Assembly: GCA_016932235.1 (NCBI GenBank)
Contig: JAFGDF010000150.1
Coordinates: 1 to 51,731 of the forward strand
Direction of reading: 5' to 3'
Length of the DNA: 51,731 bases
Source: Deltaproteobacteria bacterium
GTDB lineage: Bacteria > Desulfobacterota > DSM-4660 > Desulfatiglandales > HGW-15
The first letter of the stretch is position 1, and each line of letters opens with the position of its first letter. The position numbers and the translations under genes were made by a program. Of this stretch, positions 43,126 through 50,945 are shown in pieces. The notes below the pieces were generated by a model. It was not told the DNA's origin and ran no database searches. It was given only the letters and a program-made list of their open reading frames with translations.

Positions 43126-43339
43126 GATCGCGGTATGGGGGCTCTTTTTACGGTCGAACTCGTTCCTGGCAAATTTATCGCATAAAGCAAGATTAGGCGG
43201 GCGGCAAGTCATCTCAGTCGCCTTAAAGAAGGATCAAGGTGTAACAACCGAAAAGGTATCCGCCCGCCTGGCATGCACCTTACATAATTCTCCTGCTTCT
43301 ACGGTTTTCGCCGTTAAAAAGAGCCCCCATACCGCGATC
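43126..43339. repeat. 214-bp foldback element with 25-bp perfect terminal inverted repeats
   Basis: Bases 43126-43150 and 43315-43339 are exact reverse complements over 25 bp. Inside, 43195-43204 and 43260-43269 form a second perfect 10-bp stem (AGGCGGGCGG/CCGCCCGCCT). The element fills almost the whole pyrK-pyrD gap and has no coding frame. It could be a MITE-like insertion, a structured leader of pyrD, or a small RNA. I recognise no known riboswitch in it. Confidence 0.8.
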
Positions 43340-43371
43340 CTGATCAACTGAAATGGAGGTGTTTCTTATAC

Positions 43372-44163
43372 CTAAATATTTCCCCAATCAATGTCCTGGG
43401 AGGGGAAAACCGGCCCGTCTTTGCAGACATGTAAATATCTTTTCCCCTGTGAAGAAGCCCTCACGGCGCAACCCTGGCAGGCTCCCAGTCCGCATGCCAT
43501 TCTACACTCCATCGAGACATGGCAAGGCAGCTCTCTTTCATGAGCTATTTTTGATATGGCTTTCAGCATGGGTAATGGCCCGCAAGAGTAGAGCGAAATA
43601 TTGCCCGCCTTTTCTTCACTTTGATCCAGAAATTCATTCAAGAGATCTGTTACAACGCCCTTATAGCCTTCACCGCCGTCATCGGTGGCTATAACAGACT
43701 TTACGGCCAGTTCAGACACGTTTTCCGCCCGAATCACATCATCCGAAGAGCCAAAGCCGGACATAAAATATACCCTATGCCTCTTAATCCTTTGATATAA
43801 AAAATACAACGGCGCTACACCTATCCCTCCGGCCACTAGCACTGGGGACGTATTTGCCTCGGGCAATTCAAAAGCATTCCCTAACGGCCCGAGCGCCGAA
43901 ATATTTTCTCCCTTCCGGGTCCCGGACAATATGGCCGTTCCTTTGCCGACCACCTTATATAATATCATAAAAAGGTCTTTATCATTCGTACCGCAGATTG
44001 AGAAAGGCCTTCTCAGGAGAGGATCGAAATCCTTTCTCACCTGAATCATGACAAATTGGCCGGGCCTCGCTTTGGGTGCTATATAGGAAGACCTTAATCC
44101 GATCAGAAAAACATCGCTGGTTATCTTGTTATTAAAAATAATCTCGGCTGCCTGCTCAATCAT
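43372..44163 (-). CDS. pyrK: dihydroorotate dehydrogenase B, electron-transfer subunit
   Basis: The FAD/[2Fe-2S] subunit passing electrons from PyrD to NAD. The 263 aa protein has a ferredoxin-reductase fold: RPFSICG for FAD, VLVAGGIGVAPLYFL for NAD, and the C-terminal cluster motif MACGLGACQGC plus a later VCKDGPVF cysteine. Its ATG overlaps the upstream potassium-channel stop by 4 bp (ATGA), suggesting translational coupling. pyrD follows after 323 bp. Confidence 0.94.
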   Translation of the reverse strand: MIEQAAEIIFNNKITSDVFLIGLRSSYIAPKARPGQFVMIQVRKDFDPLLRRPFSICGTNDKDLFMILYKVVGKGTAILSGTRKGENISALGPLGNAFELPEANTSPVLVAGGIGVAPLYFLYQRIKRHRVYFMSGFGSSDDVIRAENVSELAVKSVIATDDGGEGYKGVVTDLLNEFLDQSEEKAGNISLYSCGPLPMLKAISKIAHERELPCHVSMECRMACGLGACQGCAVRASSQGKRYLHVCKDGPVFPSQDIDWGNI

Positions 44164-45194
44164 GATGAATGTCCGATCAGCATTCTGGAAAGTTCCGCAA
44201 GATCATCTCCCTTTCCCAGAGAAATAAGCGTATCGCCGGCCTCTATACGCGTTTGGGAAGAAGGATTAAATACCATTTCACCGTCTTTTTTCCTTATGGC
44301 GACAAAAATGATATTTAATTTCTGCCTTATCCCTGAATCTATGAGCGTGACTCCATTAAGAGAGGATCCTTTCCCCACCTTTAACTCTCCCATTTCAAGA
44401 CCCATCTCACTGTTATGAAATGTAAAATCGATAAAATCCGTAACAGCGGGCTTGACTATTGATTGTGCCATCTTGTGTCCCCCTATAAGGTAAGGGAGGA
44501 CCACTTTATTTGCCCCTGCCCTTAAAAGTTTTTTCTCCGTCTGTTCTTCATCCGCCCGGGCGAGGATGAATGCCCCGGGATTCAATCCCCTTGCGCTCAT
44601 TGTAATAAAGAGGTTATCCGCGTCGGACGCCACAACGGATACCAGTCCCTTCGCCTTTTCGACCCTGGCTTCGATCAGCACATCTTCATTGGTCGCATCA
44701 CCCCTGATAAAAGGGACTCCTTCGCTTTCGAGTTCATCACCGACATTGGGAGAATTATCGATAACGACCATTGGGATATCATACTTTTTCAGCTCACGGC
44801 ATATGATCTTCCCTATCCTGCCAAAACCGCATATAATAAAATGATCCTTGATTGATCTCATAGTTAGCCCCAATTTTCTCCTCCCAATAATGGATCTGAC
44901 CTGAAAATCCACCATGCTCTGGGCAATCCTGCCCAGGATATATGCAATAATCCCCATACCTGCAAAGATAATGAATATGGTAAAGATCCTGCCTAATGGC
45001 GATATGACGCCTATCTCCCTGAAACCTACGGTAGTAATGGTGATGACGGTCATATACAGGGAGTCAAAAAAGGTCCAGTCTTCGATAAGCATATAACCGG
45101 TTGAACCCACCATGAGGATGATAATGAAGATTATAATACCTTTAATGATAGTCGCCGGATTTGATTTAGAAGTCTTTTCATCCAACCTAAACAT
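44160..45194 (-). CDS. potassium channel protein with RCK/TrkA domains
   Basis: A 344 aa channel. Two membrane helices (about 13-35 and 77-98) flank a pore loop with TITTVGFREIG, matching the K+ filter. A cytoplasmic RCK Rossmann domain (about 115-230, IICGFGRIGKIICREL) and a TrkA_C domain (about 255-340) follow. I start it at the ATG at 45194 (MFRLDEK), because the longer frame to 45242 would begin upstream of the terminator at 45210-45236. It overlaps pyrK by 4 bp. Confidence 0.9.
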   Translation of the reverse strand: MFRLDEKTSKSNPATIIKGIIIFIIILMVGSTGYMLIEDWTFFDSLYMTVITITTVGFREIGVISPLGRIFTIFIIFAGMGIIAYILGRIAQSMVDFQVRSIIGRRKLGLTMRSIKDHFIICGFGRIGKIICRELKKYDIPMVVIDNSPNVGDELESEGVPFIRGDATNEDVLIEARVEKAKGLVSVVASDADNLFITMSARGLNPGAFILARADEEQTEKKLLRAGANKVVLPYLIGGHKMAQSIVKPAVTDFIDFTFHNSEMGLEMGELKVGKGSSLNGVTLIDSGIRQKLNIIFVAIRKKDGEMVFNPSSQTRIEAGDTLISLGKGDDLAELSRMLIGHSS

Positions 45195-45209
45195 GCGCGT
45201 CTCAACATA

Positions 45210-45236
45210 AAAAAAGGGGCACCGCGCCCCTTTTTT
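45210..45236. terminator. bidirectional intrinsic terminator
   Basis: An 11-bp perfect stem (45210-45220 with 45226-45236), GC-rich at the loop and A6/T6 at the base, around the loop ACCGC. It is a classic intrinsic terminator on both strands. It ends the DUF3426 gene transcript (stop at 45273, minus strand) and shows that the K+ channel gene must start downstream of it. Confidence 0.88.
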
Positions 45237-45272
45237 CATCATAGCTGATATCTGTGTAATATACGGGAGTCA

Positions 45273-46205
45273 TCACTTCCCTGGTGAAGAGCTGACGGCT
45301 TCCACGACAAATTCGCCCAGATTATCAGGAAGGTTTTCAAAGACAATCAGGAACGGTATGCTGCTTCCGGACCTAACGTTGACATTCATATCTCCCTGGC
45401 CTGAGCTATTCTTTAAAGCCCTTAAAACATCTTCCAAAGCCATCTCTTTCAACTCCTTATCCGGAAATGTGTTCCCCGCGTATATCAGCCTTTGCCTGAT
45501 GGATTTTCCAGTATTATCAAGGATAGATCCCTTTAAAAGGATACGGCTTCTGCTGTCTGGATTGTTATTGATTATCTCACCTCGAATAACAAATAGTTGC
45601 CCCGCCTTGACAGAATTCAAAAAAGACCCTGAAACCTTTTGAAAATCCAGCCTGCGTATACCCGAATCCACAAGTTCCTCTTTTTTTACAGGTTTTAAAA
45701 ATGAAAGGGAATCAGGCAATAGCTCAGGGATAAAGAAAAATATTGAAATGCCAACCACTATCAGAGCCAGAATTACGACAAGTGGGATCAAAAGGCCGCG
45801 GGCCTGAGAACCTTTCCTCGCGTAGGCGATGGATTCAAAAATCTCCCTTTCCGGCTCTTTTTCGTCAAAAGGCTCATCAAAGTGATCTTCAGATAAAAAT
45901 GCTTCATCCAGGCTCTCCTTTTCCGCCACCTCGTCCAGGGCATCTTCAAAAGCCTTCTCAAAGGCTTCTTCTGCCATTTTACCCGCCTGTGGGACATCAA
46001 TATCGCTGAAATCAGGAGGTAAATCCAGTGCTACGGTCTCCTCGAGAAACTCATCCGATGAATCTTCCTCAAAAAGTCCGATCCGCGGCGGATAAACCAC
46101 AAAAACATGCCTGCATGAGGAGCACCTCACCTTGGATCCACCCTCTTTTATAAGATTTTCATCAAGATTGAATTTAGCGTTACACTTTTCACATGCAACG
46201 ATCAT
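45273..46205 (-). CDS. zinc-ribbon and DUF3426 membrane protein
   Basis: A 310 aa protein. The N-terminus is an MJ0042-type zinc ribbon, CEKCNAKFN...CSSCRHVF (about 5-34). A long acidic segment (about 45-125) follows, then one membrane helix (about 138-160, LLIPLVVILALIVVGISIFFF), then a DUF3426-like extracytoplasmic domain (about 185-305). Such proteins are widespread in proteobacteria without assigned function. The ATG has an excellent AGAGGAGG. Confidence 0.85.
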   Translation of the reverse strand: MIVACEKCNAKFNLDENLIKEGGSKVRCSSCRHVFVVYPPRIGLFEEDSSDEFLEETVALDLPPDFSDIDVPQAGKMAEEAFEKAFEDALDEVAEKESLDEAFLSEDHFDEPFDEKEPEREIFESIAYARKGSQARGLLIPLVVILALIVVGISIFFFIPELLPDSLSFLKPVKKEELVDSGIRRLDFQKVSGSFLNSVKAGQLFVIRGEIINNNPDSRSRILLKGSILDNTGKSIRQRLIYAGNTFPDKELKEMALEDVLRALKNSSGQGDMNVNVRSGSSIPFLIVFENLPDNLGEFVVEAVSSSPGK

Positions 46206-46366
46206 AGGGTCCTCCTCTTTGAGATGCCCATTCTACTGCAGCCTGAATTTACCAAAAAAGCGTTCATCAATAATCAGGTTAAATATTTGATTTTTAATGA
46301 TTTGTCAATAATGTAAATATGCATCATCAATATCTTTCACAAGAAAACCCGGTCTCCGACTGAATC

Positions 46367-46786
46367 CTAATCAAGGAAGGGAAGTTTTTCTGATTTTCTA
46401 TAGGCAAGAGCCATGCAGGAAGCGATAATGTTTTCTCTCTCATCCGTAACCCTTATAGTATATGTAGCAGTCTTTCCTGACCGATGAACTTCTTCTGATA
46501 TTGCCCTGAGCTTGCTCATCCTGTCAGGGGATCGATGATATGTTACATTCACATTGAGCGCCAGCGCAACGGTTCCATAGGAGTTGCAGGATAACTGAAA
46601 GGCTTCATCAATAAGGGAGAAAATAGCGCCTCCATGTGTCATACCAAAGATATTCTCCATGTCTTCACGCGTCTCCATTTCTATTATCGCATACCCCTCC
46701 TTTAGTTCAACCAGCCTCATCCCTATCTTTTGGGCGTAGGACTCCTTCTTAATTCTGTTTTTCAGAGATTCTATTGTCTTATCCAT
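46367..46786 (-). CDS. PaaI-type hotdog thioesterase
   Basis: A 139 aa acyl-CoA thioesterase-like protein with the hotdog signature THGGAIFSLIDEAFQLSCNSYG (about 52-73), in which the HGG and Asp/Glu are catalytic. The following VNVTYHRSP strand is typical of PaaI/YbgC-like proteins. The substrate is unknown; phenylacetyl-CoA or a fatty acyl-CoA is possible. No aromatic-degradation genes are nearby. GTGAGGG lies just before the ATG. Confidence 0.88.
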   Translation of the reverse strand: MDKTIESLKNRIKKESYAQKIGMRLVELKEGYAIIEMETREDMENIFGMTHGGAIFSLIDEAFQLSCNSYGTVALALNVNVTYHRSPDRMSKLRAISEEVHRSGKTATYTIRVTDERENIIASCMALAYRKSEKLPFLD

Positions 46787-46897
46787 AAGCCCTCACCACC
46801 TATTCCATTGGATAAAAAGAAAATCACGCTTAAATGGGTTCGTTTGCCTGATCGCAGATTGCCTTTGCCAAAATCTTAAACAAGGTGAACCTGAATC

Positions 46898-48751
46898 CTA
46901 AACATTTGGGAAAAAAAGCGTGAAAATGGTCTGCCCCGAACTATAGCAGTCCTCAATTTTGTCGCAAAAACCGCATTTTGTAATATCACCCGGACATATA
47001 TCACTGTCTTTTGGGATATACCGGCACCTTGTTGACTCCATCTCCAGCTTGAAATTGTATCTTTCGGAAAATATCTTCATCCTCAAAAGGTCAGCCCCCT
47101 TACCCCCCGCATTAAAATCAAAGGGGCTTTTGGATGAATAATTCATTGTTTCCTGTGTGGAAAAAAAGCCTTCGAATATCCTCTTCTGATTCTCAACCAC
47201 AATTCCCACTCCGTAATCGTGAACAATCAGCTCAACCCCTCCTTCTTTACGCTGAACCGATATAACGATCCTCCCGTTATCAGGGCAGTTTTCGACTGCA
47301 TTCCTGACTAGACCGTCAAATGTCTTCTGCATTATGTCCGGAGGAATAGATACAGGCCCGGCCTTGCCTATTTTATCGAGTATATCCAGTTTCCTGTGAG
47401 AAAAAGCCGGTTTCAATGCCTTCAATCTCTCAGCAACAAACTCATCCAGATATATATCCAATGATTCGATATCCTTGGGGCCGAAAATTTCATCGATACG
47501 CCGTCTGAGTCTCTCGACAAGATTCTCGTCCCCTGTCTCCAGATGAGCCAGTGTTTCAAGTTCATCGGCACACTGATATAGGAGAGTTGAAAGCATTTTA
47601 TAGGATTTATAACTTTGATTCATCATAATATCATCAACTTCACCCTGAATATCGATAATCCTTCGAAGGTTCCTATTTACCCTTTCCATTAATTGCGGCA
47701 TACCGTCCAAACGAATATTCGCGGTCATTTTTGAGAGAATTTGCAGGGAGGCCAGCAGGATGGATACGGGAGTTTTCAGTTCATGGGAAAGATGATTGAT
47801 GACCCTGTCCTTTGCCCGGTTCATACTTGATACCTCATCGTATGCCTTTTTCAGTTCGTCTGAAAATCTCGCATTTTCGATTGAGAGAGAAACCGTGCCG
47901 GCGATCATGGTTAAAAGATCAAGATCAGTCCGATCAAACGCCCCGTCTTTTCTATTCCTGGCGGATAATACGCCGATAATTTTGTCACGTCCTTTTAACG
48001 GTACGTATATTAGACTTTCATTCTGGTACTCAAGGGCTTTTCCTGAAGGTGTCTGGGAATCTTTTTTCTCAGAAATATCAGGGATAACAACAGGCCTTCC
48101 ACTTGCCAGAACGCTCCCCGCAATGCTTTCCTTCACGGGAACTCGAAATTTTCTTAACCTGTCCCGGGCTCCCGAACCGTCATAAGCCGCGCCCTTGAAA
48201 TAGAGTTCGTCTCTTTCTTCATCGAGAAGCATGACCAGCGCTCCCTCGGTGTTCATGATCCCCTTTATCTCCGCTGATATATAGTCAAGCAGATCGTCCA
48301 ACAAAGGGTAAGATGGCAGGGCCATACTTATGCGCAGCATTGTCTCGTTGTTATTTTTTATTCTTACTTCTTGGGTCTTATCTCTCAGGATAAGGATTTC
48401 ATGAATATTTTCATCATCACCTTCCGAATAAATAGCGGACCTGATAACGACATCAAGCACCCGTCTATCCTTTGTCATTCTTTTGGCGTAATACTTATAA
48501 GCAACCCTCTCCCCCCGAAGTCTTTGCGTACGCTTTTTGGATTCTTCCTTCTGATCATCAGGGATGTAAGGAATCTCCTTTCCACGCAATTCCTTCAGAG
48601 TCCAGCCGAAATCTTCTTTAAATGCCCGGTTAAGATAGATCACCTTTTTATCCATGGAGAGCACCACCATGGGATAAGGTATGAAATCAAGAACCTCACG
48701 TGCCCTGAATTGTGATCTGCGATCCTTTTCCCCGGAACTCCGCACCAGCAT
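46898..48751 (-). CDS. PAS-GAF sensor histidine kinase with C-terminal cysteine cluster
   Basis: A 617 aa cytoplasmic kinase: PAS domain (about 20-130, YPMVVLSMDKKVIYLNRAF), GAF domain (about 145-300), HisKA with LSHELKTPVSI (His codon 47783-47785), and a HATPase domain (about 480-615) with an N-box RNAVENCPDNG and HDYGVGI. Near the end it carries five cysteines at about 576, 586, 593, 596 and 602, spaced C-x9-C-x6-C-x2-C-x5-C, inside the ATPase fold. They could bind Fe-S or zinc or act as a redox switch. It is divergent from an intact rex gene 100 bp away. Confidence 0.9.
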   Translation of the reverse strand: MLVRSSGEKDRRSQFRAREVLDFIPYPMVVLSMDKKVIYLNRAFKEDFGWTLKELRGKEIPYIPDDQKEESKKRTQRLRGERVAYKYYAKRMTKDRRVLDVVIRSAIYSEGDDENIHEILILRDKTQEVRIKNNNETMLRISMALPSYPLLDDLLDYISAEIKGIMNTEGALVMLLDEERDELYFKGAAYDGSGARDRLRKFRVPVKESIAGSVLASGRPVVIPDISEKKDSQTPSGKALEYQNESLIYVPLKGRDKIIGVLSARNRKDGAFDRTDLDLLTMIAGTVSLSIENARFSDELKKAYDEVSSMNRAKDRVINHLSHELKTPVSILLASLQILSKMTANIRLDGMPQLMERVNRNLRRIIDIQGEVDDIMMNQSYKSYKMLSTLLYQCADELETLAHLETGDENLVERLRRRIDEIFGPKDIESLDIYLDEFVAERLKALKPAFSHRKLDILDKIGKAGPVSIPPDIMQKTFDGLVRNAVENCPDNGRIVISVQRKEGGVELIVHDYGVGIVVENQKRIFEGFFSTQETMNYSSKSPFDFNAGGKGADLLRMKIFSERYNFKLEMESTRCRYIPKDSDICPGDITKCGFCDKIEDCYSSGQTIFTLFFPNV

Positions 48752-48851
48752 TTAACATCCCTCAACAGTTTATCAGTATTATATCTGATTGAAGGATATT
48801 GTCATCATATTTTTATTTTCCAATCTCAGCTTATTATGCTATTCTTTTTTT

Positions 48852-49505
48852 ATGGGAGAGAGAATAAAAATACCGAAAGCGACGATTAGACGGCTCTCAT
48901 TATATTGCAGGCAGATCGAGCTTCTGGAATCTGATGGATACAGGATGGTATCGTCGGATCATCTTGCGGGCCTGTGCCAGGTAAACCCCGCGCAGGTCAG
49001 AAAGGATCTGGGATATTTCGGAGAGTTCGGAATCCGTGGTGTGGGATATGATATCAAGGAGCTGCAGAGGGAGTTAAAATCCATACTCGCTATCAACCGG
49101 TTATGGAATATGGGGATCATCGGTATGGGGAACCTTGGTACAGCGCTTCTCAAGCATCAGAATTTTCCAGCCAGGGGGTTCCATTTCGCCGCTGTTTTTG
49201 ATTCAGATCCCGTAAAAATTGGCAATACTGTTTCTCATGGCTTGATTATCCATGACATAAAAACACTCAGAAAGGTAGTTGAAGAGAAGGAGATCGAAAT
49301 AGGTGTCATCACAACACCATCATCCGGCGCTCAAGAGGTCGCTGACAGACTTATAGAATCCGGCGTAACCGCGATATTGAATTTTTCATCCGCCCGGCTG
49401 CATGTTCCGATTAAGTGTATCGTTGAGCATATCGACTTTAGTATTGAGCTTGATATACTTACCTATAAGCTCAGGCATGATATGGGCACAGGCATGATGA
49501 CATAG
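48852..49505 (+). CDS. rex: redox-sensing transcriptional repressor Rex
   Basis: NADH/NAD-responsive repressor of anaerobic metabolism genes. The 217 aa protein has a winged helix ([25 protein letters not shown]) and an intact Rossmann loop GIIGMGNLGTALL, then FDSDPVKIG, GVITTPSSGAQEVAD and a C-terminal swap helix. I take the ATG at 48852 (MGERIKIPKATIRRL); the frame opens 21 codons earlier with a hydrophobic stretch foreign to Rex. It is a paralogue of the degenerate Rex at 36462-37100 and divergent from the cysteine-rich kinase. Confidence 0.94.
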   Translation: MGERIKIPKATIRRLSLYCRQIELLESDGYRMVSSDHLAGLCQVNPAQVRKDLGYFGEFGIRGVGYDIKELQRELKSILAINRLWNMGIIGMGNLGTALLKHQNFPARGFHFAAVFDSDPVKIGNTVSHGLIIHDIKTLRKVVEEKEIEIGVITTPSSGAQEVADRLIESGVTAILNFSSARLHVPIKCIVEHIDFSIELDILTYKLRHDMGTGMMT

Positions 49506-49600
49506 CTTCCTTAGCCTGTAAAAGATGGCGACTGGCAGCACCTGTGACAATCGATTTTTATACTTAAGAAATACTTTGAGATAAATTCAGGGGAAAACCA

Positions 49601-50308
49601 ATGAAAAAATTTTCAGCTAAGGTGACAATACCTTTTTTTCTTTTTCTATTCTGTTTTAATGCCATATCGGCTGAAAAGATAACAGGGCCGAAAATGCTTA
49701 TTGAAGAAACGTTATTTGATGCTAAAGAGGTCCTGGAAGGTGATATAATCCAACATACTTTCAAGATTCTTAATATCGGCGATCAACCTCTTGAGATAAA
49801 AAACATCCGCCCGGGGTGAGGCTGCTCGGTGGCCCGTTTCAGCAGGGTCATACCCCCCGGCGGGGAGGGATGGATAAGTTTGAGTGTCAACACAAGGAAT
49901 TATAGCGGCCGCACTACAAAAAGCGCAACGGTTTATTCCAATGATCCTGAAAATTCAACCATTCGATTGATCATCAGGGCGACTATAAAACTATTGATAG
50001 ATTTATCCAAAAAAACCGTCTATCTCAGGGGTAATGAAGGAGAAGAGATCAGCGCAACGATTACCGTAAAAACAAAAGAGCCCGAGCCGTTGAATCTTGA
50101 GTTTAATGATTTTACCCTTTCCGATAAGGTCCGATTCGGAATCGAGGAAATAGAAGAAGGCAAAACATTTAATCTGCATTTCTCAATCATACCTGGTCTT
50201 GTGGGAAGACATAAAGGAGTTTTGAGCCTCAGGACAAATTATCCCCAAAAACCTTCCATATCAATACCTGTTTTAGTTCAAGTTAACAGGAAAAGGGAAC
50301 TCCCTTGA
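49601..50308 (+). CDS. DUF1573 exported protein, probable selenoprotein (in-frame UGA)
   Basis: One continuous frame of 235 codons interrupted only by TGA at 49817-49819 (codon 73). A signal peptide (about 1-24, ending NAISA-E) and an Ig-like DUF1573 strand (about 45-70, [20 protein letters not shown]) come before it. [17 protein letters not shown] and a second domain follow it. DUF1573 proteins normally read P-x-C-G-C-T-V here, so the TGA stands exactly for the first Cys, and Cys75 is kept. A hairpin with bacterial SECIS geometry follows. Readthrough as selenocysteine is inferred; a nonsense mutation is the alternative. AGGGG precedes the ATG. rnhA overlaps or abuts its 3' end. Confidence 0.78.
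49817..49854 (+). promoter_or_regulatory. UGA codon with candidate bacterial SECIS hairpin
   Basis: After the TGA come 11 bases, then GGCCC (49831-49835), a 9-base loop GTTTCAGCA (49836-49844) and GGGTC (49845-49849), a 5-bp stem with one G-U pair. GGT (49828-49830) can extend it to ACC (49852-49854) across a 2-base bulge. The apical loop begins 16 bases after UGA and starts with G, both features of bacterial SECIS elements recognised by SelB. The fold is by eye. Confidence 0.6.
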
Positions 50309-50310
50309 AC

Positions 50311-50760
50311 ATGGAAAATGATATCATTGTTGAGATATATACGGACGGCGCCTGTAAAGGGAACCCGGGTCCCGGGGGTTACGGGGGTATTCTGAAATAT
50401 GGAAATGATAAAAAGGAATTATCAGGTTATGTCCCGAACACCACCAATAATCGAATGGAATTAACCGCAATCATAGAATCATTACGCATGCTCAAAAGAC
50501 CATGCAACATAAGAATAGTAACCGATTCAAGTTACGCGGTAAAGGGGATGACAGAGTGGTTGCCTGTCTGGATTCGGAAAAAATGGAAAAATTCTCAGAA
50601 TAAACCTGTCCTGAACAGAGACCTTTGGGAGGAACTTATTAACCTTTGCAAACCTCATAAGATTGAATGGAAATGGATTAAAGGTCATGACGGGCATAAA
50701 GATAATGAGCGCTGTGATGAACTGGCAAGAAAAGCTATAAGAAATAATCTAAAGGAATAG
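50311..50760 (+). CDS. rnhA: ribonuclease HI
   Basis: Endonuclease cleaving RNA in RNA-DNA hybrids. The 149 aa protein has the catalytic acidic residues: Asp in [17 protein letters not shown], Glu in [10 protein letters not shown], Asp in VTDSSY and the last Asp in [15 protein letters not shown]. Length is standard. The ATG at 50311 is used; a TTG at 50305 overlaps the preceding stop. Tight spacing to the DUF1573 gene suggests cotranscription, which requires ribosomes or transcripts to pass the UGA region. Confidence 0.96.
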   Translation: MENDIIVEIYTDGACKGNPGPGGYGGILKYGNDKKELSGYVPNTTNNRMELTAIIESLRMLKRPCNIRIVTDSSYAVKGMTEWLPVWIRKKWKNSQNKPVLNRDLWEELINLCKPHKIEWKWIKGHDGHKDNERCDELARKAIRNNLKE

Positions 50761-50945
50761 AGGGCGCGCTCCGCTTTCCGATGATTCCTGTTAGCTGAAA
50801 TCATCTCAAATATTAAATACTTGACGAATAATGAAAATTATGTCATATATTTATACAAATTATTAAAGCATTTAACGTCTATTTTTAATCCTAACGCAAC
50901 GAAAGGCTCTTCAAAACCAACTTATTAAATTCAGGAGCAAATAAC

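Noticed and set aside
43126..43339. Known riboswitch or attenuator between pyrK and pyrD
   Set aside because: I could not match it to any riboswitch I know; long perfect terminal repeats look more like a mobile foldback element, so it is left as a repeat.
45195..45242. N-terminal extension of the potassium channel to 45242
   Set aside because: It spans a strong intrinsic terminator, so the message should begin downstream of it.
49817..49819. TGA as a simple nonsense mutation splitting a DUF1573 pseudogene
   Set aside because: Not excluded, but the rest of the frame is undamaged, the codon falls exactly on a conserved Cys, the second Cys is kept and a SECIS-like hairpin follows. Selenocysteine is the better explanation.
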